Of a DNA stretch of 64,000 nt, positions 43,801 through 50,681 are shown one piece after another. Where the stretch lies: positions 1 to 64,000 of the IMG/VR virus record IMGVR_UViG_3300032220_000699; one strand, given 5' to 3'. A model generated the notes under the pieces. It was not told the origin of the DNA. It made no database searches and saw only the letters and a program-made list of their open reading frames with translations. A program made the translations under genes and the position numbers. Origin of the DNA: a virus. How positions within the stretch are numbered: position 1 is the first letter of the stretch; each line of letters begins with the position of its first letter.

Positions 43801-44398
43801 AACCACCAACAGCACCAACTGCTCCAAGAATTTTTCCAAGCCAAGAACTTTTTTCTTTCTTTTTGGAATTTTCTTGAACAGCCTTCTTTTCTTCCTCGAT
43901 CTCTTTCTTTCGCCTTTCGGCGCGTTCGTTTGTTTTACTGAACATTTTACTAAATGCAGATTCTTTCTTTTCAGATTTAGCTTCTGCATTAGCATTGTTC
44001 ATTTCTGTCTGGCTCTTTTCCTGCTCTGTTCTAGATTCTTCAGGAGGACTTACACCAGTTTCATTTTCCTTCTTAAATAGATTTGTAAGCTTAGATTGAA
44101 TATCTGTTGCCTTGGCTTTAGCTGTTTCTAAAAAGCCTTTTTGTTTGGATTCTTCTTTAAAGTTTTTAGCCTTTTCTAAAAACTCTTTTCCTTTTCCTTT
44201 TACATTTTCAATACTTGCACCAACGTCAATATTTCTTTTCTTAAGCATTTTATCAAGAGCATTAAAAATATTTTCAGCTCTTTCAATACTCTGTTTAATG
44301 AATATAACAACGTTTGAATCTTTGTGTTTTTTAAACACAGATTTGGTTGCACCTCTAAAGGCTGCATTCAAATCTTCAAATAAGCTTTTCTCAGCCAT
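40850..44398 (-). CDS. Tail-associated protein with two murein hydrolase domains, 1182 aa
   Basis: N-terminal ~180 residues are highly charged coiled coil. Residues ~185-320 are a Gly/Ala/Leu-rich hydrophobic region with several possible membrane-inserting helices (GWIAAAATAAYAGYKLYKYL). After a Pro/Glu/Lys-rich linker comes a VanY-type D-Ala-D-Ala carboxypeptidase domain with STHEFGLALDIN (SxHxxGxAxD) and EKWHIEP (ExWH). A second Pro/Gly/Ala linker leads to a lytic transglycosylase domain: AYAQMESSGKGG with the catalytic Glu, ATGLFQIVGGTWK, and a conserved LAHHYGASGA. This is the architecture of an injected or tail-tip protein that inserts in the membrane and cuts peptidoglycan during entry. 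It follows the 1042-aa gene and probably shares its operon, though a hairpin lies between them. Confidence 0.85.
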   Translation of the reverse strand: MAEKSLFEDLNAAFRGATKSVFKKHKDSNVVIFIKQSIERAENIFNALDKMLKKRNIDVGASIENVKGKGKEFLEKAKNFKEESKQKGFLETAKAKATDIQSKLTNLFKKENETGVSPPEESRTEQEKSQTEMNNANAEAKSEKKESAFSKMFSKTNERAERRKKEIEEEKKAVQENSKKKEKSSWLGKILGAVGAVGGLIGKALGGLGGFLLKGFGKSIGYLGGFVVKGLGKTMMSLVPALGSTIAKLTSKLVGGGLKAIGTVAMEGAKTAGRAMLPMAGGALKLAGRAALTLATGPVGWIAAAATAAYAGYKLYKYLTRNNVADDLGGKLTRLRLLMYGFNDVKKEHYSKVFDLEMMMKDYVKFKDYKVTVDKLNNDDIDKILDIFKVKREEKDKYKILNTWFVKRFMPAYKAFMQALYSVNNSIYLDEIDKMKPLDVYNFVTRISVPTVIYDIQEVPTFDDPKVYSTKDEVDSMLTNITNQCKDQANQKDPNTAKKIEAENKAKQSAVAQKQQPEQKKAEETKPAPPPAKQPPLEQSPGEADSPPGKTETGVGEKTETKAAAKLTKASGEIYPGTTSLEGISTKLAKEKIYNLDPNVRELFTGMAKEYNALTGKTIPVNEAFRSYEDQAALYAKMPGKAAKPGNSTHEFGLALDINSKEADELDKLGLMRKYGFTRPIGGEKWHIEPIGVSLDPNRAKKDQNYRFSAIQSSPGKGGDGYGALDNSTLKKRDVQYQLSVYNKAGGETIDPAKAIKNSPAPNLEPKPGMGGKPGETPGDKPKITGAASPTATQSNTDAKAATTGGSAGSIATGSGNPDAEAKPTINSSNKPLEKSENVAPANPATDVGKYAELGPDAAITQAAKMTGMNEATMKAYAQMESSGKGGSIKNKNSSATGLFQIVGGTWKALVKKYGPKYGLPPDAKPDNNYYNALMAMEYAKENLAGLKDYQSAGIDEATAIYLAHHYGASGARKIIDFLKKDPNTPMKNAVSGDAYAANKAGIGDASVQGYVQKVSGKIAAAGGGGNAAGNTTATETKPTVASTDTSKQPSITVASNDAPKQQNNSNSSQVAQLNKAVYKPETSSGSLYKTVDTASPASAPAQAPAPQQSSVMNPKNSEKLMTDQLDALNLIAKILTSIDGKFDADTFKQLAAGKSQQTPPPAPDKSIPKGGVNLSRKSVEA

Positions 44399-44419
44399 GG
44401 TAATCCTTTTCAGTAATAA

Positions 44420-44450
44420 GTGTACTGGGTCAAAAAATGACCCAGTACAC
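44420..44450 (-). terminator. Hairpin terminator, 13-bp stem
   Basis: GTGTACTGGGTCA / TGACCCAGTACAC with loop AAAAA (plus) or TTTTT (minus), between two co-directional tail genes. No clear U tract follows on the minus strand, so partial read-through or RNA processing is possible. Confidence 0.7.
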
Positions 44451-44457
44451 TTTATGT

Positions 44458-47400
44458 TTAAATAGTAGCTGCTTCAGCTGCCTTAACTTCATCCTCAAAT
44501 TCTTTAAGGGTCGCTTTAGCCTTAGCGATAAATGTTCTAAATGGTTGAATAGCTTGTTGGCTAAACTCAGTCATTGTCTGTACATTTGTATCGATATTAG
44601 CTATACCATTTCTACTTTCATGAAGAGTTCCTTTGAATTTCTTCAATAAGGCAATTTCTTTTTTCTTTGCCTGAACCATTGTTTTCGTACCTTCACGCAT
44701 AACACTATCTAGAGAATTCTCACTAACATTTTCTCTAACACTTGCTGCAAGTTCGCTTAGTTTAGCTTCTTCTTCTCGAAGAGTAGCTTCTTCAGCTGCA
44801 ATTAGTGAATCAATTTTTCTAATATAGTTGTCAGCCATTTCTAGCATTTTCTTTTTGGCGTTCTCTTTAACACCAGGACCATCTTTTTTAATTAGGTCAT
44901 CAATTTGTTTTTGTAATCCATTAAGAGACTTAGTCACATTCTTATAAGCTTCTTTAGCTGATTCTTGAGATTGTTCTGAAACAGATTTAAGCATAGATTT
45001 AACAGCACTCTTCATGCCATCGAAACCTTCAGCTTCATTAATATCTTTACTAAACTTTGATCCTATATCAGTAAACTTACTTAAATGTTTACCAAACGCA
45101 CTTTTTTCTGTTATATCAATAATATCTAATTTTGATCTTGCTTCTAAAGCTTTTTTAACAGCTCTACTACCTCGCTTAGAAAGTGCTTTAAGTTCACCAG
45201 CGTCAACTAAAGCTTCATCTTTATTATCTTTACCTAACTTACCTTCAACTAAATTAGTTATACCTAATTGACCTGAATCTTGAAGATCAGAATCATAGTC
45301 GTGAAGTATTTGGAATGTATCTGGATTAAATTCAAAACTATTAAATAAACTTTCATTAACCATTGAAATGAAAAGTGTTATTTGTGAATTTTTATATGTG
45401 TCGTCTTCAGCTTGAATTTGACGACACTGCGGAATAAATACTTCAAGATAAGGGAAACAAACGGACTTATCTTTTTCTGGTATAAAAGCAAAACATGTTG
45501 CATCACATATACTGCTTAAAGTTATTGGTTTATTTCTTCCGTGCATGTAAGCAACTAAAGCTTTAGAAATTAAGTTAGCTGCATCACCCTTTACATTATT
45601 AAGAGTTTTACTACCAACTAATCTGGAAGCTTCTCGGAATAATTCTATCACACCGAGAGTAGGATAAATTCTTCTAGAATCTTTAACTCTTTCATTAAGA
45701 TTAGAATTCTTTTTGGAAAGATTAAGGGATTGCAATGTTTCTACATATTGTTTTAGTTTTGGATTCTTTTCAACAATTGCTTTTAATCCTGGGTCTTTAT
45801 CTATATTTGTAACAACATTGTCATAATTGAAGTCTTTGGCATCTATCTTTGTACTTGCCATAGACATAAATTCTTGAAAGGATTTTTGATTTCCTTTATT
45901 AGAAAGGATTTTATATGCTTCTTTATCTGTCTTTTTATCGACAGAAGATAGAGCTAATGAATTAATATTATCAGCTGCAGAAGTAATCTTCTTAGATTCT
46001 TTACCAGTGTCTTTAAAAACAGCCTGATCTACAGCAGCTTTAAATTCAGCCTTTGTTGAAAGTTTTCTATCAACATAGTTATAGACTTGTTCTTCTTTGT
46101 CAGAAAAGTTTTTAAGTTTACCTAAGTTAACAGTTTTATACATTAATCTTAAATTAGTATTTTCACTTAAGATTTTAGCAAGATACATCGGTATAACTTC
46201 TGTGATACTACGATGAACCTTATTATCAAATATAGCAGGTTTATTATGGTCAAGTATATTTTTCTTCTTAACCTCAAATCTCTGCATGTTAGGATCAGTT
46301 GCGCTTAAGAGTTCATCGGCGCCGCCTAACAATTTACTAGCAAGGAAACGTAACGGTGTTCCTTCATCCTGATAATTTTCTTTAGCTGATTGTGTTTTAC
46401 CACGAAGCATAGAAAAGAAAGTTCTCGGAGAATTAGCCATCATGTTAAGATAGTTTCCACCTGCCTTAACATATTTATTATCTTTGGTCTTAGATCCAAG
46501 TTTATCGCCTAACCAGTTGCCGGCCTTTTCACCAAGAATACCGCCACCCATGCCAGACATAATACCACCGAGTACACGACCACCGCCGCCACTCATTTCA
46601 CCAGCCTGATTAATGCCTGATAAAGCATCAGTGACATTATCAACATTATCTGTTATACTACTAATTTTTTCATTAATAATATTAGTCATTCTCTTCTTTA
46701 CATTCTGCATATACTCAGAATTAGAAAAGAGTTGTTTGTATGTATTTTGAATGAACTGTGTTCTCATTAATTCAGAGACACGTTCAGATGTTTGAAGTTT
46801 AACAAAATCAGGAAGGGCTGTGTTCTTCTTAATTTCTTCAAACTGAATAGAGAAACCTTTGTAATAGTCTCTCATGTCTTTAAGCATATCTGCTTGAACA
46901 AAATAACTCTTGTATTGAAGTTCAAGTGACTTACGATAATATTCTTTACTAATCTGTAAAGTGAAAGCTGTTTGATTAGAAAGATTATTGTCAATACTAG
47001 TAAGAACATCTAGATTGACTTTACTAATTGCTAGATTTTGTTTTCTATCAGCTTGATCTTCTGCACTTCTCTTAGATTCAATAGCCTTGGTAATTTCAAG
47101 TTGCTTATCAAAGATAGAACTAAGATTAGATTGAATATTACCTTCACGAATTTGCTCTTCTGTCTGAGACTTAAATGCCTCAAAATCACTTTCATATTTC
47201 TGTAAAAAATTATCAAGCATCTTGGACTGGAATGGAAGAATCTTCTTAACTTCCTTACCAAGACTATAAAGGCTTTTATTAATTTTACCCTTACTTGCTT
47301 GAAATGTTTCTTTAGCAAAATCAGCATATTCTACTGCTGTATAATAATTATCTTTATAAGAATCCGGGAGTGCTTTCTCAGCAGCTTTTCTGGCGGTTGA

Positions 47401-47586
47401 GTCTAAGAAACCTTGACCAGCTTCTTTTGCCATTTCTTTGGCAATTTCACTAGTTGAAGGTTTTCTAGAAGACATATCAACATCTTCTAATCCTCCAAAA
47501 TCCATACCACCATCTGCTTCGAGATCGTCTAAATCTCCGAAATCTAAATCATTATCTAGATCTTTATTGCCTGACTTCTTCTTCAT
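44458..47586 (-). CDS. Large tail/virion protein, tape-measure-like, 1042 aa
   Basis: The start is placed at MKKKSGNKDLDN because AAGGAT lies five to six bases upstream; an ATG at 47604 sits before that site. An acidic low-complexity head (DLDNDLDFGDLDDLEADGG) is followed by long helical, Gln/Lys/Glu-rich stretches and a Gly-rich hydrophobic patch (GGGGRVLGGIMSGMGGGIL) near residue 345. The C-terminal third is coiled coil (EEATLREEEAKLSELAASV). This pattern is that of tape-measure or internal tail proteins. Its neighbour carries murein hydrolase domains, which often accompany the tape measure. Confidence 0.7.
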   Translation of the reverse strand: MKKKSGNKDLDNDLDFGDLDDLEADGGMDFGGLEDVDMSSRKPSTSEIAKEMAKEAGQGFLDSTARKAAEKALPDSYKDNYYTAVEYADFAKETFQASKGKINKSLYSLGKEVKKILPFQSKMLDNFLQKYESDFEAFKSQTEEQIREGNIQSNLSSIFDKQLEITKAIESKRSAEDQADRKQNLAISKVNLDVLTSIDNNLSNQTAFTLQISKEYYRKSLELQYKSYFVQADMLKDMRDYYKGFSIQFEEIKKNTALPDFVKLQTSERVSELMRTQFIQNTYKQLFSNSEYMQNVKKRMTNIINEKISSITDNVDNVTDALSGINQAGEMSGGGGRVLGGIMSGMGGGILGEKAGNWLGDKLGSKTKDNKYVKAGGNYLNMMANSPRTFFSMLRGKTQSAKENYQDEGTPLRFLASKLLGGADELLSATDPNMQRFEVKKKNILDHNKPAIFDNKVHRSITEVIPMYLAKILSENTNLRLMYKTVNLGKLKNFSDKEEQVYNYVDRKLSTKAEFKAAVDQAVFKDTGKESKKITSAADNINSLALSSVDKKTDKEAYKILSNKGNQKSFQEFMSMASTKIDAKDFNYDNVVTNIDKDPGLKAIVEKNPKLKQYVETLQSLNLSKKNSNLNERVKDSRRIYPTLGVIELFREASRLVGSKTLNNVKGDAANLISKALVAYMHGRNKPITLSSICDATCFAFIPEKDKSVCFPYLEVFIPQCRQIQAEDDTYKNSQITLFISMVNESLFNSFEFNPDTFQILHDYDSDLQDSGQLGITNLVEGKLGKDNKDEALVDAGELKALSKRGSRAVKKALEARSKLDIIDITEKSAFGKHLSKFTDIGSKFSKDINEAEGFDGMKSAVKSMLKSVSEQSQESAKEAYKNVTKSLNGLQKQIDDLIKKDGPGVKENAKKKMLEMADNYIRKIDSLIAAEEATLREEEAKLSELAASVRENVSENSLDSVMREGTKTMVQAKKKEIALLKKFKGTLHESRNGIANIDTNVQTMTEFSQQAIQPFRTFIAKAKATLKEFEDEVKAAEAATI

Positions 47587-47619
47587 GACAATCCTTAATT
47601 TCATTGGTCAAACGATAAA

Positions 47620-47660
47620 ACAAAAAAAGAAAAAAAAAAACACCAGTGGCAAGCTGGTGT
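47620..47660 (-). terminator. Intrinsic terminator with long U tract
   Basis: Minus strand: ACACCAG / CTGGTGT stem with loop CTTGCCA followed by ten T, C and seven T. It ends the 149-aa gene. Confidence 0.88.
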
Positions 47661-47671
47661 CCTTTAAACTG

Positions 47672-48121
47672 TTACCTCAGTTTCTTCAAAGCGTAGTTTT
47701 CCCAATACTCACGGTACTTACCACCTTTATCGGCAACAATCTTTTCCAGTTTCTTTTGGACTTCATTCCCACGACGCCACACAGACCCGTCATCAGAATA
47801 GTCATAATGCCAATCGTGGGCGAGACAGATGCGACGAAATTCATCAAACTCGTCGTCACCTGTTGCGAAAGCACGATCAGAAACTTGTTGCAAATGTTCA
47901 CGCTGATTATCAAGAGCTTTCTGAACAGCGTTGTTGATAACCGCACCCATTCGGTACTTCATGGTATGCAGAAAAATGTTGATGAAGTGAATACCACCAT
48001 GTTTGGCTTCAGTAAAGAGCTTATAAAACTCTTCAATATAAGCAAACAACGTATAGTAGCTGTCAGCTTCATGAGGCATCCTGCTTTGATTCATACGAGA
48101 GATAAAAGTATCACGGTCCAT
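47672..48121 (-). CDS. Hypothetical protein, 149 aa, under leader pseudoknot
   Basis: Not recognised. Helical, His/Tyr/aromatic-rich (HDWHYDYSDDGSVWRRGNE) and soluble. Transcribed as a single-gene unit from an early-type promoter with a structured 70-base leader whose loop can pair beside the GAGGAG site. The codons are more C/G-ending than average. A host-directed early function is plausible. Confidence 0.8.
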   Translation of the reverse strand: MDRDTFISRMNQSRMPHEADSYYTLFAYIEEFYKLFTEAKHGGIHFINIFLHTMKYRMGAVINNAVQKALDNQREHLQQVSDRAFATGDDEFDEFRRICLAHDWHYDYSDDGSVWRRGNEVQKKLEKIVADKGGKYREYWENYALKKLR

Positions 48122-48129
48122 TTGTACTA

Positions 48130-48181
48130 CTCCTCGGCTCTAGGGATAAGAATTCTTAGCTGAGAGCCATGACTAAGAATT
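48130..48181 (-). promoter_or_regulatory. Leader hairpin/pseudoknot at ribosome site
   Basis: A 9-bp stem AATTCTTAG (48181-48173) / CTAAGAATT (48159-48151) with loop TCATGGCTCTCAG. Loop GGCTCT (48168-48163) is complementary to AGAGCC (48141-48136), which directly joins the GAGGAG site (48135-48130). The pairing would form an H-type pseudoknot touching the ribosome site. The same design occurs at 54850-54901. Confidence 0.65.
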
Positions 48182-48190
48182 AAGTTCAAT

Positions 48191-48206
48191 AAGTATATAT
48201 GTAACT
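48191..48206 (-). promoter_or_regulatory. Early-type promoter AGTTACATATATACTT
   Basis: Minus-strand match to GTNACATATATANTA, 10 bases before the leader hairpin. Confidence 0.6.
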
Positions 48207-48230
48207 ATAAAAAATTCAAAATGTGGTCAT

Positions 48231-48241
48231 TTTTTGACTGA
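48231..48241 (+). promoter_or_regulatory. TTTGACT late-type promoter motif
   Basis: TTTTTGACTGA stands ten bases before AAAAGGA of the gene at 48258. The early minus-strand promoter at 48191-48206 is only 25 bases away, so the two units diverge from a compact region. Confidence 0.5.
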
Positions 48242-48257
48242 ATAAAAGGATCTAAAT

Positions 48258-49892
48258 ATGGATGCCACATCTTTAAAGAAATTGCCTGTCAACTTAGACT
48301 TACTTATGGTTACAGAGCAAGACAAAGTACGAGTCGGTGAAGTCACCGATATGCAAATTTTTGACAACACAAATAACTTTCACCCTCAAGGATTATTTAG
48401 TACAACTATTTTCGGTAACATCGGAACTGAATTTAGAAATAGAACATTTGGTTATATTGACTTAAAGACAGAAGTTCTTCATCCATTAATCTATTTTGCA
48501 GTTATCTCGTTAAAGGCTTTTTACAAGCAAATACTAGACGGCACAACAACAGCTGAATGGGATGCTAAGACAAAGTCTTTTATTAAATCAAATTCAGACG
48601 AAGCAAGAACTGGTTATACTTTCTTTGTTGAACATATTGAACAACTTGTCTTTGAAAAGAATGAATCAGAAAAACGTTCTTTCTTAATTGATCTATTTAA
48701 TAAAGCGATTAAAGAACAAAAGTATAAGATGCGATATCTTCTTGTTCTTCCTGCTGGTATCCGTGATTATTCTGTTGATGATAACGGTAAACCACAAGAA
48801 GATGAAATTAATAAGTTTTATCGTAAGGTGTTATTCCAGTCAAGTATTATTGATCCTATTATTTCTAAGAAGTCTCCTGAGGTTTATGACAATATTCGTA
48901 ATAGCTTGCAGAAGATTACACTAGATCTATTTGATTATATTAAGAGTTTACTTGAAGGTAAACACAAACTTATTTTAGGTAAGTGGTTAACTCGTAAGAT
49001 CTTTAATTCAACTCGTAATGTTCTTTCCAATCCGATCGAACGTGCTAACAATATTAATGATCCTAATCGATTAGGTTATAATGAATCGTATATTGGTCTT
49101 CATCAATTCTTGAGAGCTATTGCTCCTAAGACTTTATACGAGATCAAAAACACATACATTAAAGATATCTTTATTGAAAATAATAGTTTTGCTTATTTAA
49201 CGAATGTTAAAACACTGAAGCGTGAAGAAGTAATGAACACGCATATTCAGAAAGACTATGACCTATGGACTTCGTTAGAAGGTCTTGAAAAAGTTATTGG
49301 TAACTTTGCTAACTTAGATCTTCGTCATTTACCTATTACATTGAATAAAGGTAAACACTACCTTGGTCTTGTTTATAAGGATGGTAAGTATTTTAAATTC
49401 TTGCAAGATATAGATTCTGTTCCTGAAGGATTTGATAAGTCTAAAGTTACACCTGTCACTATGGCAGAGTTTCTTTACATGTCTATTTATAGTTTATCAG
49501 GTAAGTATCCTGGTCTCATTACTCGTTATCCTATCACTGGTTATGGTTCTATCTATCCTTGTTTCCTTAAACTCAAAACAACCAACACTTCTGAAAGTTT
49601 AGAAGAGCTTGATTTTGAATGGAAACCTACAGGAAGACTTGCATCGTGTTTCCCTATTAGAGATAAAGATTTCTTTAATACAATTGCGGCACATACTTCT
49701 CACTATAAAGCTATGACGGCTGACGTAGACGGTGACGCTCTTTCTATTATTGGCTTGACAACTGATGAAGCTATTCAAGAAGTTCAAGATTACTTAACAA
49801 GGAAGGAATACTACATTTCTTCTGACAATCGTTTCCACTTTAGTATTAGTCAAGACACTATTGACGCAGTACTGAACTATATGACAGCCTAA
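48258..49892 (+). CDS. Second RNA polymerase beta-prime-like N-terminal subunit
   Basis: 544 aa after AAAAGGA. It follows beta-prime N-terminal order: a FSTTIFGNIGTEF region (compare ARIFGPVKDYE), LVLPAGIRDY (compare TVLPVLPPDLRP), RKIFNSTRNVLSNPI (compare KRVDYSGRSVITVGP), ITRYPITGYGSIYPCFLKL (compare LLNRAPTLHRLGIQAF), and TADVDGDALS at 487-496 (compare NADFDGDQMA) with all three catalytic aspartates. Unlike the 476-aa subunit it has no zinc cysteines near its N-terminus. It ends about 50 residues after the catalytic loop, so the rest of beta-prime is encoded elsewhere. The two subunits are too different to be recent copies and belong to two polymerases; this one may be the virion form. Confidence 0.87.
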   Translation: MDATSLKKLPVNLDLLMVTEQDKVRVGEVTDMQIFDNTNNFHPQGLFSTTIFGNIGTEFRNRTFGYIDLKTEVLHPLIYFAVISLKAFYKQILDGTTTAEWDAKTKSFIKSNSDEARTGYTFFVEHIEQLVFEKNESEKRSFLIDLFNKAIKEQKYKMRYLLVLPAGIRDYSVDDNGKPQEDEINKFYRKVLFQSSIIDPIISKKSPEVYDNIRNSLQKITLDLFDYIKSLLEGKHKLILGKWLTRKIFNSTRNVLSNPIERANNINDPNRLGYNESYIGLHQFLRAIAPKTLYEIKNTYIKDIFIENNSFAYLTNVKTLKREEVMNTHIQKDYDLWTSLEGLEKVIGNFANLDLRHLPITLNKGKHYLGLVYKDGKYFKFLQDIDSVPEGFDKSKVTPVTMAEFLYMSIYSLSGKYPGLITRYPITGYGSIYPCFLKLKTTNTSESLEELDFEWKPTGRLASCFPIRDKDFFNTIAAHTSHYKAMTADVDGDALSIIGLTTDEAIQEVQDYLTRKEYYISSDNRFHFSISQDTIDAVLNYMTA

Positions 49893-49923
49893 AGAAGAGA
49901 GAGGGATATCCCTCTCTCTTCTT
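49892..49923. terminator. Perfect 32-base palindrome terminator
   Basis: AAGAAGAGAGAGGGAT is followed directly by its reverse complement and TATTTTTA, between convergent genes. Confidence 0.85.
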
Positions 49924-49927
49924 ATTT

Positions 49928-50158
49928 TTACAAATCAGGTTGTTTGTGTTCTGGGAGAGCATCCATCTTATCAGCATGCTCTCTAGCAATTCTTACAATC
50001 TCAGGATCACCACCGTCTTTTTCTACTTCATCTGCCCAGAATCGGACAGTTTTACTTGCATGTTTATCTTTACCTAAAAGAAGAAAGACTGGCATGTCCT
50101 CAGGAATCTTGTTCTCAGGATCTTGAATACGATTGTAGTCTTCACGAGCATGTAACAT
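49928..50158 (-). CDS. Hypothetical small protein, 76 aa
   Basis: AAGGAG precedes the ATG. Compact and charged; contains DMPVFLLLGKDKHASKTVRFWADEVEKDGG, which reads like a small conserved phage protein, but the family and function are not recognised. It is co-transcribed with the 65-aa gene three bases upstream. Confidence 0.78.
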   Translation of the reverse strand: MLHAREDYNRIQDPENKIPEDMPVFLLLGKDKHASKTVRFWADEVEKDGGDPEIVRIAREHADKMDALPEHKQPDL

Positions 50159-50161
50159 GAC

Positions 50162-50359
50162 TTACTCCTTATCTTTTAAACTAGACTCATAGATAATTCG
50201 TTTACCTAATTGAATCAATTCTTCACCTAGTTCTTTTGGAGAAATTGTTTTTTTAACATTGATAGCACGCCACTGCTGATTATTGAACAAAACACGTAGA
50301 CTACTCATGTCGCCTGTCTTTACCACTTCAATATCTTCTACAACACTAATAGCAGTCAT
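50162..50359 (-). CDS. Hypothetical small protein, 65 aa
   Basis: AGGAGA precedes the ATG. Beta-strand-rich start (ISVVEDIEVVKTGDMSSLRVLF) then a helix (PKELGEELIQLGKRII). Not recognised. It lies just downstream of the terminator of the minus-strand RNA. Confidence 0.75.
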   Translation of the reverse strand: MTAISVVEDIEVVKTGDMSSLRVLFNNQQWRAINVKKTISPKELGEELIQLGKRIIYESSLKDKE

Positions 50360-50398
50360 TGTAATCTCCTAGTTAATTTCATAAAGTTTAGAATAAAA

Positions 50399-50434
50399 TA
50401 AAAAAAGAAAAACACTACCTGAAACAGGCAGTGT
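50399..50434 (-). terminator. Intrinsic terminator of the small RNA
   Basis: ACACTGCCTG / CAGGTAGTGT (one G-U), loop TTT, followed on the minus strand by TTTTCTTTTTT. The one-sided U tract fixes the direction. Confidence 0.88.
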
Positions 50435-50555
50435 GAGTGCTTTTCATGTATTTAATAATTTCAGGGTAACGCCCTAATTCAAATCAGCTTAGGACTGACG
50501 ACCAGTGTGGTGTGTGCTAACGAGTCAGAGACTCTACCGCACACACTTCTCTTCC
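50399..50555 (-). ncRNA. Putative structured small RNA
   Basis: This 320-base gap between 50359 and 50682 holds no plausible gene. On the minus strand it shows a strong two-part hairpin: GTGTGTGC (50546-50539) pairs with GCACACAC (50517-50510), and inside it GAGTC-TCT-GACTC (50534-50522), separated by a symmetric GGTA/GTTA internal loop. A second stem GTCCTAA / TTAGGGC with loop GCTGATTTGAA follows, then a short AGGG/CCCT hairpin, then an intrinsic terminator. Ends of the RNA are inferred. It is not a tRNA: no cloverleaf can be drawn. Between 50556 and 50654 only AT-rich sequence is seen. Confidence 0.6.
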
Positions 50556-50651
50556 TACCTTAGTAGTTATAATCTTTGAATACCAAAACATTTTATAACA
50601 GTTTAAAATTAATCAATAAATAATTAAATAATTAAAAAATTAATGAAAGTA

Positions 50652-50669
50652 TGATTTGACTAATAAACT
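50652..50669 (+). promoter_or_regulatory. TTTGACT late-type promoter motif
   Basis: TGATTTGACTAATAAACT lies directly before AAGGAA of the gene at 50682. Confidence 0.5.
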
Positions 50670-50681
50670 AAGGAAATTCAA

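Noticed and set aside
47611-47640. Poly-A stretch as an origin or sequencing artefact
   Set aside because: It is the U tract of the minus-strand terminator at 47640-47660.
50440-50550. Possible tRNA (TTCAAATC-like loop and GGTAGAG)
   Set aside because: No acceptor stem or cloverleaf can be formed on either strand; hairpins fit a different RNA.
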